A stretch of DNA of 64,000 nucleotides from Maea johnstoni (taxonomy: Eukaryota > Annelida > Polychaeta > Spionida > Magelonidae): positions 28,922,871 through 28,986,870 of the forward strand of contig OZ012686.1 in assembly GCA_963942565.1 (NCBI GenBank). The letters run 5' to 3'. Position 1 is the stretch's first letter. The number at the start of each line of letters is the position of its first letter. This document shows, piece after piece, positions 25,279 through 63,858 of the stretch. The notes beneath the pieces were generated by a model, which made no database searches, was not told the origin of the DNA, and worked only from the letters and a program-made list of their open reading frames with translations. A program made the position numbers and the translations under genes.

Positions 25279-25562
25279 TACCGTATTCGCCCGATTAAGC
25301 GCACCGCGTGGGTGCAACTTTGGAAATTTTTCTGTAGCAGGGGTTTTGTCAAACATTCGTAAAAAACGCACCCTCCAATGAGTGCTGATCACGGTGTTAC
25401 AAGGCAAAAGGAAAGGTATGTGATGTGGTTTGGGTTACTTCTGGGAGGAAATTTAACATGAGGAGACGATCTTTGGCGCTTGCTGGTCCCCCAAAATCTG
25501 CAAAAAATAGGGGGGGGGGTGCGCTTATTCAAGACAGTGCGCTTAATCGGGCAAATACGGTA
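25279..25562. mobile_element. MITE with 24-bp TACCGTATT ends
   Basis: TACCGTATTCGCCCGATTAA and, inward from the other end, TACCGTATTTGCCCGATTAA: 23 of 24 bp match across the full terminal repeat. TA is the likely target duplication. 284 bp. Confidence 0.85.
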
Positions 25563-25626
25563 ATGGTGAATGAGATACTGTATATATGTCTGAATGATAG
25601 GTACAGATTCATTATATGACATCAGG

Positions 25627-26768
25627 GCTTGACATGATGGTGAGTGTCAGTTAGGCAGGTAAAACAATACATATTATCTTGTCTGAAGGATAATTGAATT
25701 GTATTGAGGACCACTTTCAGTAATCTTTTCAATTCAGTTTTTATTTAACTCATATTTTTTGCCAGGTGAAAATTGGTTCAGAGTACCAAAAATAAAAAGT
25801 GACTTGTGAAAGGTACAGGTAAATTGAAGTCCTTTATGTCAAGTCCTATGGAATGATTAAGTATCTTGGTATCCTATTGATACTTTGATTCTACACTTAA
25901 GCCTGCCTCCAAGGTAATATTTAGATGTCGTTCCATGGGGATAGATGGCACTGCGGTAAACAAGTTGGGTAGTTGGAAATATGTATGGGTTCCTAATACC
26001 TATATCATAGGGATTTAATTCCTAGTACAAAATGTTTCCAAGTACCTATATCTATGGGGTTTCTCGTACCAATGTTGGTAGGGGTCATCTTTGGGTCGGT
26101 GGCTTTTTCTTACAACTTTGATGGGGGTTGGGGGGCAGGGGGTACTTGGAACTCTATATTGTAGATTTAGGGGGAGGGGGGTTCTTTGCAGCTGAGTTTA
26201 TTCCGGGGAGGTTCTTTACCCGAGATGGTTTTCATGTGATTGGATAGTGGTTACGCTATATCTCCAAAAAAGGGTGCTCTCTACCTCTACCAAAACAGGG
26301 TTTATCTCAGAGGATTTCACTAAACTAAGACTCCCTTTCCTAGGAGAAGTGTAAACAAAATTTCTAAACACACAAGGATATAACTACATCCTATCTATAT
26401 ACACTATTGCATATTGGAACACCGTCCTTACCATGAAGCTCACTGTAACTGCTGCAACATGTAGACTCAATATCCATGGCAAGAGTGACTGCACTTCATT
26501 TGCATATTGTTGGATAAATTTACATACTGGTTTTGCTCTGGAAAGCTAGTCATTTTAATCAGCAATTGATGGTGAAGAGATGGTGTTTAAGGTACAGTCT
26601 GTAAGTGATAATATTTTCTTCTTTTGAGTCAGGTTAGTATTATTTCTTATCATTGATTTAGTAACTATAAGCATATAAGAAGATTTAGAGTGTATACTTA
26701 TTTGATTTTGGGTATAGTTTATATACTTCAATGAGGATTAATTGGCAACAATTAAATTAATAATCTGT
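25627..26768. other. Intergenic, no feature seen
   Basis: No gene or clear repeat, beyond G-rich patches near 26130-26200 and a CAGGGCTTGACATGATGG start near 25623 that may be a worn hAT-like end. Confidence 0.45.
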
Positions 26769-26937
26769 TAACCCTTATTCTGCTGAAAATGACTGAAACC
26801 CTGGGTAATGGTACTCATCTGAGAGTGCTCAGCTAGAGCTATCCAATGAGTACAAACATGACATGGTTTAGATGGATTTTAAAAATCTTTACATTCTTGT
26901 GCTTTGGACGAAAGTAGCCTCAGCACTGGAAGGGTTA
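26769..26937 (+). mobile_element. TTAA-CCCTT MITE, internally deleted
   Basis: Both ends are present (TTAACCCTTATTCTGCTG; CACTGGAAGGGTTAA) but the block after the left terminus is missing, giving 169 bp. Confidence 0.82.
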
Positions 26938-27678
26938 AAGCCACTTTATTGTCTGTGTACACGTTTCTATATGTATAGTTTCTTATGGATGTCTATTTTA
27001 TGTTGTAGCAAACACATTTCTACATTGAGAAGTGTTCATGTGTGCACACATGTTCAAGTGCTGATTACATGTCAAGCAATAAAGGACATGGAACAGAGCA
27101 TACATAGTTTGTAATAATTCAACAGATAATATGAAAATAGTACTATGAATCATATTTGCCAAAATTTATGACTTATTAATATGTTAAACACACAAGATAT
27201 GTTTACATCAAAAGCTATATGTCTATCACAAACAATAACAAGTTAAAACCCTTTCTTTTTCTTTAGATGAAAGTGATGCATAGAAATTAAGTGAGATTTG
27301 TATCTACAGTATACTGTATAACTGGTATTTTTTACAAGCATTTAATTTTCGCTAGTTTTGCACTCCCCAAGATGATGCCAAAATAACATCATTCAAATAA
27401 TAACTACGTAGTAATAAATATATAGTTTCAGTGCTTGAATGCGCGAATTTAAAGTAGCACAAATACCCTCCAGCAGGGCTGTACAGTGAAATTGTTAGAA
27501 CTCCAAATAAGGCTGTATGCAATATATATTGCAGTGAATACTCTAGTGGACGGAATAACAAGCATCAAAGCCACTTTTTATAAGACATTCAGCTTCAGTC
27601 ATTGAAGTATCAATGAAAATTTGAATTGCCCATGCTAAGGTGCTACCAGAAACTTGCATAAAATTGTAAAATACGTAT

Positions 27679-27890
27679 TAACCCTTATGCTGCTATTGGT
27701 TACTTAGGCCAATACAAAACGATGCAAAAATCCTGAGTAATGATTGAAACCTTGGCAAATGGGTACTCATTTGAGAGTACTCAGTGAGAGCTTTCAAATG
27801 AATACCTAAATGATAGGGTTTCAATGGTTTTCATAAAATTTTGCATCCATGTGCTTTGGACGAAAGTAGCCTCAGCATTGGAAGGCTTAA
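27679..27890 (+). mobile_element. TTAA-CCCTT MITE copy
   Basis: TTAACCCTTATGCTGCTATT to AGCATTGGAAGGCTTAA. Full length, intergenic, about 430 bp from the end of the TMEM260 3' repeats. Confidence 0.85.
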
Positions 27891-28320
27891 AACAGAAGAT
27901 ACATAATGCATGGCCACACAGATCTGACTTACAATAGAAAACATTACCATCAAGGGTCGATATGGTTTTGAAAATTACAACTGTTTTGCCCTAAGCATCA
28001 ACATAATCTTAAAGCACGCAATTCATATCTAGAGCTGGTGCACAATCTGACAGATGTGGAAATAAATTTGCAACACAGAAACATCTTCATAACAATTGAA
28101 TGAAAGATGTTGTACATGATAGCTTTGACAATCACTCTTCAAATATTTCCCAAACATACATCTATACTCTGCACAGGAGTTATACCCAAACTCTTGCAGT
28201 CTAGATAGAAACAGGTTTCGCATGAGATGTTTGGTTTATCTCACTAGCATTGAATAAAATGTAGCAAACGCTTATAAAACAGCCTTATTGTTAAAACCCG
28301 CATTTTGAATATGAGCAGCC

Positions 28321-28720
28321 GTATACCAGTTATATACTCTAAGTTGACACACTCTCTGACTTCTGCTTCCCATTTCTATCACCAGCCTGCCTCTTAGCAG
28401 TTTTTCCAGCTGTTTGCGAAAACCCTTCAGAGCCCTGAGTATGTCAGGGTTTTCGGGATCGTCAGGGTTGAGTGTGGTGTAGATATGAAGTGGTAGCCAG
28501 CCTGTATACTAATATACCATTCATACATACACTCTAAGATGACACACTTTCAGCAGACTTCTGTTTCTCTTTTTTATTGCCAGCCTGCCTCTTTTGCAGT
28601 TTTTCCAGCTGTTTGTGAAAACCCTTAAGAGCCTTGAGTATGTTGGGGTTTTCGGGATCGTCAGGGTTGAGCGTGGTGTAGATATGGAAGTGGTAGGCAG
28701 CCTGTATACCATTCATACAT
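28321..28720 (-). pseudogene. Two extra tandem copies of the TMEM260 last-exon 3' part
   Basis: Copy 2 (about 28530-28716) repeats the last 55 or so codons of exon 17 almost unchanged and keeps the stop at the same place (ALKGFHKQLEKLQKRQAGNK then KEKQKSAESVSS). Copy 3 (about 28321-28510) has diverged more. The period is about 192-200 bp. Both lie downstream of the functional stop, so they are either 3'UTR or alternative terminal exons; a TATACAG directly precedes the copy-2 coding stretch. Confidence 0.85.
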
Positions 28721-28725
28721 ATACT

Positions 28726-54722
<25,997 letters not shown>

Positions 54723-55046
54723 TCACCCAACGCCGTTCACGTTATCGCTAGCCAGTTGTAAACATTGGAGTGCACACGCACGCCATTTTGGAAATTAAGG
54801 TCACTGAGAGGTCAAGGTCGAATGGGAGAGACCCGACACTTAGGCTTCTAGTTTAGATTTCTAATCTGTTACTTATCCATCATCGAACGTCAGTTTTCAA
54901 GAGATAAGAAGGAATTTCATTACAACAATTTATATTTTTGTTCTTTACTAATGAAATCGTCTCACTTCTTGTGTTATTCTTATGAAATTATTAAAATTCG
55001 TATGTAAGACGTATTGTCTTTCGGGCCCCTATCACAGGAAAGCATC
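54723..55046. promoter_or_regulatory. Probable bidirectional promoter and 5'UTRs, TMEM260 / unknown gene
   Basis: The interval between the two divergent start codons has more CpG than its surroundings near 54710-54790. On the minus strand it reads CCAAAATGGCG at about 54780-54790, a YY1-type core (GCCATTTT on plus), common near animal transcription starts. No TATA box is evident. Confidence 0.45.
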
Positions 55047-55058
55047 ATGGCGAGCAAG
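55047..55058 (+). CDS. Candidate first coding exon of a divergent gene
   Basis: ATGGCGAGCAAG (MASK) followed directly by the donor GTGAGT, 324 bp from the TMEM260 start and pointing the other way. I cannot identify the gene. No downstream exon with recognisable homology was found on the plus strand to the window's end; short AG-GTAAGT-bounded stretches such as 55994-56020 are too weak to call. The call rests on start context, donor and the divergent arrangement. Confidence 0.35.
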
Positions 55059-56435
55059 GTGAGTGTACCTGTCAGATAGCTGTCATGCTATGACATTTTG
55101 CCACGTCTTCCCAAAATTACCATACAACCAATACTAGTGAAAGTAAGCCCGCATGCCCTCTTCGCGTATAATATGTTGTGCGTGATTCATACCAACAGAA
55201 CTACAAGGAAATCCAACCACCCATACTTGCCCTTGCTTGTTGTGGTCTACGTGGTCAAATGTATTGATGACTGTTGTGGTCATTGTAACCCTTTTACTTT
55301 AAATACCCTTACTTTAGCATGTCATCTTAGTGTGGTTGTCTTAATGTTCATTTGTAATAAACAGAGTTAGATTACCATAATTCAGTACCCATTGCATTGA
55401 AGAACCAAATAAATGAGTAATTAAAATCTAGCACAAGATTCAAGAGTGGTCTTTTAGTCTACAAGGGTTGTGCCACACCCACTTTTGGCCAGGGACTGCT
55501 TTATTGTGTGTCTCCCTTTTTGTGGATCTTTATACTGCCCACACCGGTTCCTCATGATAAATGCATGTACATACAATAAATTAATCATACATCATGTATG
55601 TGGTGTGTCCTCCTTGCAAATGATACCATGGGCACGGGTCCATGTGCACATGCATCTGCCCTAAATACTACAACCAGATAACCCGGTCTGGATCTTGAGG
55701 TGACTGATTCATTGAATGGAACATGGTAACTAATCTGTTATTTCCCCCTGAACTCTGTGACCATGCTCGCTGCCGATCTAGCAGCTCAAAGTCACATTGA
55801 GGAGCTTGGATGAAGGTCAAGGTTATCTGGGCCTGCAGTGGTGTAGCCTACTTCATAAATAATTTATCGCTCAACCTGTGTACACACGTCAGCATGCCTC
55901 TGTGCTGGTAGTACTAGTAGTAGGACTGGGCATATGATACTAACTAACTAACGGCACTTTACAACATATCACTAGTATATACAATATTTGAAGAGCTGGG
56001 AGATGGATACTTTAAAGGTGGTAAGTACATGTAAATGGCTTTCCTGTTTGTTGTATTTTTTAAGCTTACAATTACTCTTTCTCCCGTTCAGGTGGGCTTA
56101 CTATATCTCACTGAACTGTTTACTCAGACTGGTAGGAGCAATTGTTTTGATAGAGATACTGATCAATTTCATGTGGTTATTGATTTTCATCTAAATTGAT
56201 TTATATGCAGTTTGGCAGAGAGAAGCACTTTGATTTCACATGCTGGTGTATATTCAATGGGCAGAGACTATCTATCATATATTAAATGATTGTTTACTCT
56301 ATGGGTTGATTTACAAATTGAAGGACAGTTATCAAAATTTAGATGACCTTGTAGCGAAATGACTTACTAATTTTGATTCTAGATAAATGAATTGTTTGAT
56401 AATACTTTGACCATGAATCAACAAAGGCATGTTTA

Positions 56436-56649
<214 letters not shown>

Positions 56650-57023
56650 GACAGGACTCAAAACAAATTTACAAATAGTATGCATTCTCACATGGCAAAA
56701 GCATTATAGCACCAGGTCCAGACCACCTAAGATTCGTAAAACTTTTTGTATATGAATGTAATGAAGGCAGGAATATTCACCTTGTGATTTTGACCTTATT
56801 ATGGCAATATAGTGTAATACTGATAAAATATGTTCCATGAGAGAACATGTTGGCATCAACAACAAGATTTTTCTGGAAATGGTTGTTTACTATTCTAATA
56901 CATCCACTGCTTAAAGTTGTAGAGGGGGAGGGTAGCTAGTAGTAGAGGGGGGATAATGAAGAATATTTTATTACTGAATACAAATGTACACCATCCAACT
57001 GATCCAAGGTAGTAAAACTTCTC

Positions 57024-57383
57024 CAGGGCTCAACAATAAGAAAAAACTTCATAAGCCCAGCAGGGCTAGTAACCATAACTTTTACTAGCCCTGGAATATT
57101 TTTGCTAGACCTGATATTAGTGACAATTTTTTTCAAATAGTTGTCTCTGTTGATAACATAGCGCCGTTGATAATATGAAAAGAATGCAGTGTATTGTGGT
57201 AAATTGAGTTGTGGTAATATTATCATCCAGGTATGCAGAGCCAAATGAGGGCTTCATACCTTATCAAGTGCTGATATTCTAATTCTATCCAACCCTTCAG
57301 GGCTTCTCCCATGTAGAATTTACTAGCCCTGAATTTCAATAACTAGCCCGGGGCAACGGGGCTAGCCTTAAAGTCAAGCCCTG
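57024..57383. mobile_element. hAT-like MITE (CAGGGCTC ends), second copy type
   Basis: CAGGGCTCAACAATAAGAAA to CTTAAAGTCAAGCCCTG, 360 bp, with the internal inverted pair AGGGCTAGTAA / TTACTAGCCCT. Confidence 0.76.
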
Positions 57384-57567
57384 TTCTCATAGTTGCTGCA
57401 ATCATTAGGGAGGCCCTGAGGGTTGTGGTGCCTCGAGCTTCAATAACTGACCTCTGGATATCTGATCATATATGTATCAGCCTCAACAATTTACCCTAGT
57501 GTACCTGCAGGTTGGTCACGCTAAACAGTCTATATCCAATATATAGGTAGTGGCCAAGGCTCAGTTT

Positions 57568-57767
57568 TAACCCTTGCAATGCTGACAGGCAACTTTCATC
57601 CAAAGCACAAGGATGCAAAGGTTTTTGAAAACCATCTAACCCCTGTCATGAAGATATTCATTGGATAGCTCTCGCTGAGTATTCTTGTTCCAGGGTTTCA
57701 GTCTTTTTCAGGTTTTTTGCATCATTTTGTATTGGCCAAATTAGCCACCAGCAGCATAAGGGTTTAA
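57568..57767 (-). mobile_element. TTAA-CCCTT MITE copy
   Basis: Reverse copy, TTAACCCTTGCAATGCTGAC to CACCAGCAGCATAAGGGTTT. Lies in the region 3' of the candidate divergent exon. Confidence 0.85.
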
Positions 57768-58573
57768 GCCTAGAGTAATATTTGAACACCTACTCAATGA
57801 CACTGTAGCTTAATGGCCATATGTTGACCTGTATTACTGACTGTAACTCTAGAAACACACACTGACCTGCCTGTAACTATAAGATCAATATCTGATAAAC
57901 AATAATACTCTACCTTCTTATTGAACCCTGGGAGGGTTAGTTTACTTAGGATATGTGTAGTTTACTATATCTTGAATTTAGGTCAGTACAGGGGCAGATA
58001 TTGTAAATATTACACAGAAATCACAGTTATGAACCCTTTCATACTTAAGAGTTCCCCAAGAAGTAGCTGTATGTAATAACTTGGGATTTATTCATAGATT
58101 GCGAATATTATTTGAAGGGGCAGGTTTCATTAGCATTTTAGTTGTGGATATGTGGATGTAGGGTTTTTAGAGAAGAGGATTTTATATTGGCAAAAATGGT
58201 TTTATTTCATATAGGAGAATATAACTTTTTTCAGATTTCTATTTAATATTGAATTAGGAAATCAATAAAGTTCAAGAATTTCAAAGAAATTCCTAGCCCC
58301 CTGCCCCTGCCCACTTTCTGATGGAACGAAATATGTTGTCATCATCAATATAAATCAAAATATGAATGTTTTCCAAACATTCAACAAATATATTGGAAAT
58401 ATCGGGATCTCACATCTATCTTTTTTTAAATTTCCTCGGAAGGGTATAAGTCATTTTAATCATATTAATTGAGATCCTTTTGGTGAAGTTTGGCTAATTA
58501 AATTAGGCATTTTGAAGAGTTTACCATCATACTGTTCTCACAGGAATTAATTTCAGAGCACTTCGCAAGTTTG

Positions 58574-58748
58574 CAGGGTCTGACACTTAGATTTCAGGCT
58601 AGGGGTCCAAAAAGGACTTTTGATAAATTTAGTGATAAAAAACAGGATTTCTGTATTATTTTATATATATTTCGGGCCCCTAGTCTGAAAAATCTAGGGG
58701 CCCACAGAAAAATATATGGGCATATGCCCCTGGGAAAGTCAAACCCTG
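58574..58748. mobile_element. hAT-like MITE (CAGGGTCTGAC ends)
   Basis: CAGGGTCTGACACTTAGATT to GGGAAAGTCAAACCCTG, 175 bp. Confidence 0.68.
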
Positions 58749-59190
58749 CTTTGATGAACTAGCTTATTCATACAAAGATCCATTTTGCCTTAGGCAATAC
58801 TACTTGGTACATGTTGGATGTCTACACCAGCACTTCCACGCTGAGAGCTGGTATTCCCTGCTCCTTACAAATGTCAAATGCTGAAGTGCAGGAAACAAAT
58901 ATTCCCCGCAGCCCACACAGTCAGTCTAGAACTTAGGAAGAGAGGTAGAGGTCAGCTGCTTGATACATAAGTTACTGAGAATACTGATAGGAGGGAGGGA
59001 GGTAAGGGATTCCAACGCAGTGAAGAAGTTTATGTCTCAGGAGTTCTTGCAATGCTTGGTATAAGTTACTGTTCACTGTGTCCAGTGCTGGTATCGTTGT
59101 GTGATCTCTCACGAGAAAAAGATCGGTGCAGGTTTAGTTCTCCCATCACCCATGAGGTGGAGCCATGAGAGTTGCTGTTCTAGATTTATA

Positions 59191-59498
59191 CAGGGGTCAG
59201 GCTTTGGTTAAAAAGATCTCCTGGGAGATCACAGGATTATGGGTTGTTGAATCGCCATAGCCCAGACCCAAGATCTCATTGCCCTAGCTTCCTGCAGTCC
59301 TTTGCCAAAAATAATGTTGAAGTTGTAAGTTATCTTTTCACTGTTATATTTCATTTAGGACCTGTATGTGTAAAATAATGTTCTTCAACTGATTATATAT
59401 TCTTATAGCCAGCTGGGCTATGAAAGCAGATATCATTACAGCCCAACACATTTTTCGGTAGCCTCGGGCTATGGGGCTACTGGCTAGCTGGACCCCTG
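59191..59498. mobile_element. hAT-like MITE (CAGGGGTC ends)
   Basis: CAGGGGTCAGGCTTTGGTTA to GGCTAGCTGGACCCCTG, flanked by TTTATA on both sides (direct repeat touching both ends). Confidence 0.7.
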
Positions 59499-60249
59499 TT
59501 TATATCCTGCTCCTCCTCATCACTGTGCTGCCATCTATAGTAAACTAGAGGCATAATTTGTGATAATAACTCCTCTGTTACTCAGCCAGTGAAAGAAGCT
59601 AGGTATCAGTCAGTTTTTATAGTATTCTACCATCATGGTAATCTAAGTGTGGTATGCAGAGTTTCTTTGGCAATTCCTCTGAAAACTCCTACCAAAATCA
59701 AGAATGAAAGAAAAAGGCTTTAAACCTGGGGCTTGGATTAATATTTATTTTTTGCCAAAATCAGTGGGTGGGAGTTTGCCTTTTACAGAAATATGAATAT
59801 AACGTTGCAGAGAATGGGATAATAGTTGAGCACGGGAAAGTTAGTTCTGAACCTTAATGTCGGTGCCTATTATATTCACTTGATTTTCATTATAAATAGA
59901 GCCAATCACTTAAAAATAAACCCCCTTTCTTGAAATCAAGGTGTCAATACTGAAGCTAGACAGGAGCATGCTACTCTAACTGGCCATATGCCCATGGTCA
60001 ATTATTAATAATTAGGTGGTAGTTTCCTTACTTATAATGGTCCAACCAATTTTTAATGGAAATTCAACCATGCTGTTGCGTGAAGTTAATCTAAATTTCC
60101 CTACAGATGGCCCCCACCTATATATTACTCAACGCAGTAAAATACAATTATGATCTATCAAGCTGTTTGTGTCCCTCCACCTTTATGCTCAAAACAGAAC
60201 TAAAACTGGGATGTAGATCACAAAAACGGTTTTTAACACTAACTTTATT

Positions 60250-61880
60250 TTGCTCTACCTCGAGGGTCAAAACATCTAGCTAAACCTGTGCCAAATTAAG
60301 TCAGCTCAGAATAGATCCTAGAGACTGGCAGTTGACATCTAACAGCCTTGAAGTTCCTTTGGCTCCACCTTGAGGTTCTAAACAGAACTAGACCTGGGCT
60401 AAAGTAAGCGTATAGAATAGGTCATGGAGGGTGACATCTAAACAGCCTTGAAGTTCCTTTGGCTCCACCTTGAGGGTCTAAACAGAACTAGACCATGGCT
60501 AAAGGCAGTGGAGAATAGATCATAGAGGGTGACATCTAAACAGCCTTGAAGTTCCCATACCTGTCAACCCCAGACAAAAAAAAACAGGAGATTTTCTCAC
60601 GCGACTACCATATACGTCAGTTTACCAACTTCCCACCAGGTGCCGCACCTGTATATATAATTTACCAACGTCCCACCAGGTGGCTCCTACCTAATGTAGT
60701 GCCAATAAAATTTAAAAAAAACATCTACTGCTAAAAATAGGAATGGTTAATTTGGTAATCTAGGCTAATTGCAACTTTTGGGCAAGCTGGGTTCAATTAG
60801 GTCGTCTGAGTATTGTTTAGGCAGGCTTGAAGAGCTGAGTTGCATGCTAAGCTGTAGGAGTTTAAGTAGATCTGGGCTGAACTTGAGGAAAAACAGGAGA
60901 TTATAGTCGCTTTAGACTGGTTTTCTAGAAAAACAGGAGAAAAACAAGAGACAAGAAAAAAACAGGAGAAAAACAGGAGGCAGGTAAAATGAAATCCAAA
61001 ATACAGGAGTCTCCTGTTAAAAACAGGAGACTTGACGGGTATGAGTTCCTTTGGCTCCACCTTGAGGTTCTAAACAGAACTAGACCAGGGCTAAAGGCAG
61101 TGGAGAATAGATCATAGAGGGTGACATCTAAACAGCCTTGAAGTTCCTTTGGCTCCACCTTGATGGTCTAAACAGAACTAGACCATGGCTAAAGGCAGTG
61201 GAGAATAGATCATAGAGGGTGACATCTAAACAGCCTTGAAGTTCCTTTGGCTCCACCTTGAGGTTCTAAACAGAACTAGACCTGGGCATAGGGCAGCGTA
61301 GAATAGGTCATGGAGGGTGACATCTAAACAGCCTTGAAGTTCCTTTGGCTCCACCTTGAGGTTCTAAACAGAACTAGACCATGGCTAAAGGCAGTGGAGA
61401 ATAGATCATAGAGGGTGACATCTAAACAGCCTTGAAGTTCTTTTGGCTCCACCTTGAGGGTCTAAACAGAACTAGACCATGGCTAAAGGCAGTGGAGAAT
61501 AGATCATAGAGGGTGACATCTAAACAGCCTTGAAGTTCCTTTAGCTCCACCTTGATGGTCTAAACAGAACTAGACCATGGCTAAAGGCAGTGGAGAATAG
61601 ATCATAGAGGGTGACATCTAAACAGCCTTGAAGTTCCTTTAGCTCCACCTTGATGGTCTAAACAGAACTAGACCATGGCTAAAGGCAGTGGAGAATAGAT
61701 CATACAGGGTGACATCTAAACAGCCTTGAAGTTCCTTTAGCTCCACCTTGATGGTCTAAACAGAACTAGACCATGGCTAAAGGCAGTGGAGAATAGATCA
61801 TAGAGGGTGACATCTAAACAGCCTTGAAGTTCCTTTAGCTCCACCTTGATGGTCTAAACAGAACTAGACCTGAGCTGAAG
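60250..61880. repeat. 98-bp minisatellite array
   Basis: The marker AACAGCCTTGAAGTTC starts at 60341, 60441, 60539, 61131, 61229, 61327, 61425, 61523, 61621, 61719 and 61817: a constant 98-bp step (100 for the first) once the 494-bp insertion is removed. Eleven clear units, with a degenerate one before 60341. The central units are very alike; edges are more diverged. Confidence 0.95.
60556..61043. mobile_element. 488-bp MITE inserted in the minisatellite
   Basis: Ends CATACCTGTCAACCCC and, inward from the right, CATACCCGTCAAGT. The 6-bp target duplication AGTTCC lies at 60550-60555 and 61044-61049, and removing one copy restores the 98-bp unit exactly. The interior carries AAACAGGAGA repeats. 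Superfamily not assigned; 6-7 bp duplications are known for Dada elements. Confidence 0.87.
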
Positions 61881-63224
61881 GCAACACTGCATATCTTTTT
61901 AAGATCATGGAGCTAGTCTGCATATATGAACAATTCTTAAACCCATTATGTATACATGTTTCATGTGTCTAGAATTAGTTGGCTGTACATGGCTATGTCT
62001 AGAAACCAGTTCAACACTATGGTTAGCCTAAAATACACTTCATCTAGCCTTTTCAGTAGCAGTGTGCAACTCCTTGTACCATTGAGACATTATATACCCC
62101 TCGGCCTTGGCCTCTGGTCGTTCATCTCTCTCAGAGATGTCATTTAAGTGCATGGAGCTGACATCCGAGTAGTAAAGACTTTTTTTCTCCTGTTGTATAG
62201 TACATGTATGACAGCTCATGACATTTGTAAATCATGATTATAAACTTTCAGTCTCGCAAGGAATTAAAAGAAAAAATACACACTCAGCCAGCATTTCCTA
62301 TACATTTTAGCTGGTGTAGTGACATTGAAAGTAGTAATAGTTTTGTTAAAATGATTACAAATCTAGTAATAATTTGTAATTTCCATATTGGTTGTTGCTT
62401 AGGGATACAGAGTTTCCCATGACCAAACGATATTGCTTCTGTCACCAATATGTGCAAATGTGAAAATCAGCCACCTTGTAGACGTAGGTTGTTTGCTTAT
62501 TTACTTCAGTATTATCAATATACAGTATTATGAGAGATTGTTTTTTCCAAAAGTAAATGTAGATTTGAAGCTTTCTTCCATATTCACATTAATGAACATT
62601 AAACATTTTCTGTCATTTTCTGCCGCTGGGACCCCCAAGACACTTTCTTTACTAAGTATAGACTAAGAAATATATAACCAAATGAAAATAGAAAGCTATT
62701 AGAACCATGTTTAAGCAATTATAGGCAAGAAACCCGCTGTGGCAGCAGGAGTTTACAGAAGCTAGATTACCCAAACCAAAGGTCTCCAAAACTGGGTGTT
62801 TATATATCTTACTGAATCGGGAAATTTTCACCAATATCTAGCTAGACCTTTGATTACCCTGACCAAAGGTCTCCAAAAGTGGGTGTTTATGTATTTTACC
62901 GAATTGGGAAATTTTCACGCATATTTAGCTATGAGCTTAGAGGGCCTATTGTGTCATTTGTTTAGCACCTACTTGCTGATGAAAGATCCATATTGATGGT
63001 TCGTTTCAACTAGTATAGTGTTTCCTAGGTGACTGCTGTGCATATAGATGCAGCTGATCTGAATCAACAACTCAGTGAAGACCAAATATCAGCTGGCCCT
63101 TCATCATGCTATGATACTTATTCCAATCGAATATGGCCACTCCTCAGCGCACTCCCACATACAGTTAGCTACTGAAGGCACTGCATTCCGCAACTCGCCG
63201 TAGACCACTTTAATCATCAGAACC
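61881..63224. other. Region right of the minisatellite, unassigned
   Basis: A diverged direct repeat around GACCAAAGGTCTCCAAAAC at 62773 and 62859 is visible (about 85 bp apart). An open frame after CCTAG at 63030-63165 (VTAVHIDAADLNQQL) could be an exon of the divergent gene but matches nothing I know. Confidence 0.35.
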
Positions 63225-63382
63225 CCAGCCTGAGCCAGCAGGGTGTCAGGGTGTTTCTTGGACACCCAAGCCCTTAAAAACACCGGGGCCATTAAAATAG
63301 CTAGATGTCAGGGTGTTATTTGGACCTCAAAACATTTTTAAAAGAGGGGGGGGGGGGGGACAGGAAGTGGCAATGCCACCCC

Positions 63383-63858
63383 TTAAAGGGCAAATGCACC
63401 ATCATGATGATTTAGGTTCAAAATGTGCCTATACGTGTCACCTTTCAAATAAGACCACCCGCAAGTATGTCCTCCTCAGCAGTCCTCAGATATGGCTTAT
63501 GAAAGTTAGTAAAATACTGGCCTGAGTCTGGGTATAGAGGCTGACATTATCAGAAGTGGTGCTTAGGAAGTGACTGCCAGTCCTGCTTCTGATTGGTCGA
63601 GAGATATCAGTGGCAGTCATTTCCAGCCACTGATATCTCTCAACCAATCAGAAGCAGGACTGGCAGTCACTTCCTAAGCACCACTTCTGATAATGTCAGC
63701 CTCTATGCCCAGACTCAGGCCAGTATTTTACTAACTTTCATAAGCCATATCTGAGGACTGCTGAGGAGGACAGACTTGCGGGTGGTCTTATTTGAAAGGT
63801 GACACGTATAGGCACATTTTGAACCTAAATCATCATGATGGTGCATTTGCCCTTTAAG
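63383..63858. mobile_element. 476-bp near-perfect foldback element
   Basis: CTTAAAGGGCAAATGCACCA to TGGTGCATTTGCCCTTTAAG. The arms are about 230 bp each and meet at GAGATATCAGTGG / CCACTGATATCTC with a 13-base loop at about 63615-63627. Only a few mismatches are visible along the arms. A G run (about 63347-63359) precedes it. Confidence 0.9.

Noticed and set aside
55994-56020. Second exon after MASK (ending in GTAAGT)
   Set aside because: The donor is good but the acceptor has no pyrimidine tract and the encoded nine residues are unidentifiable.
60341-61840. CRISPR array (regular repeats)
   Set aside because: The 98-bp units are contiguous with no unique spacers; this is a minisatellite in an animal genome.
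63030-63165. Exon of the divergent plus-strand gene (VTAVHIDAADLNQQL...)
   Set aside because: Acceptor-like CCTAG and an open frame, but no recognisable homology, no matching donor and 8 kb from the candidate first exon. Left as a note only.
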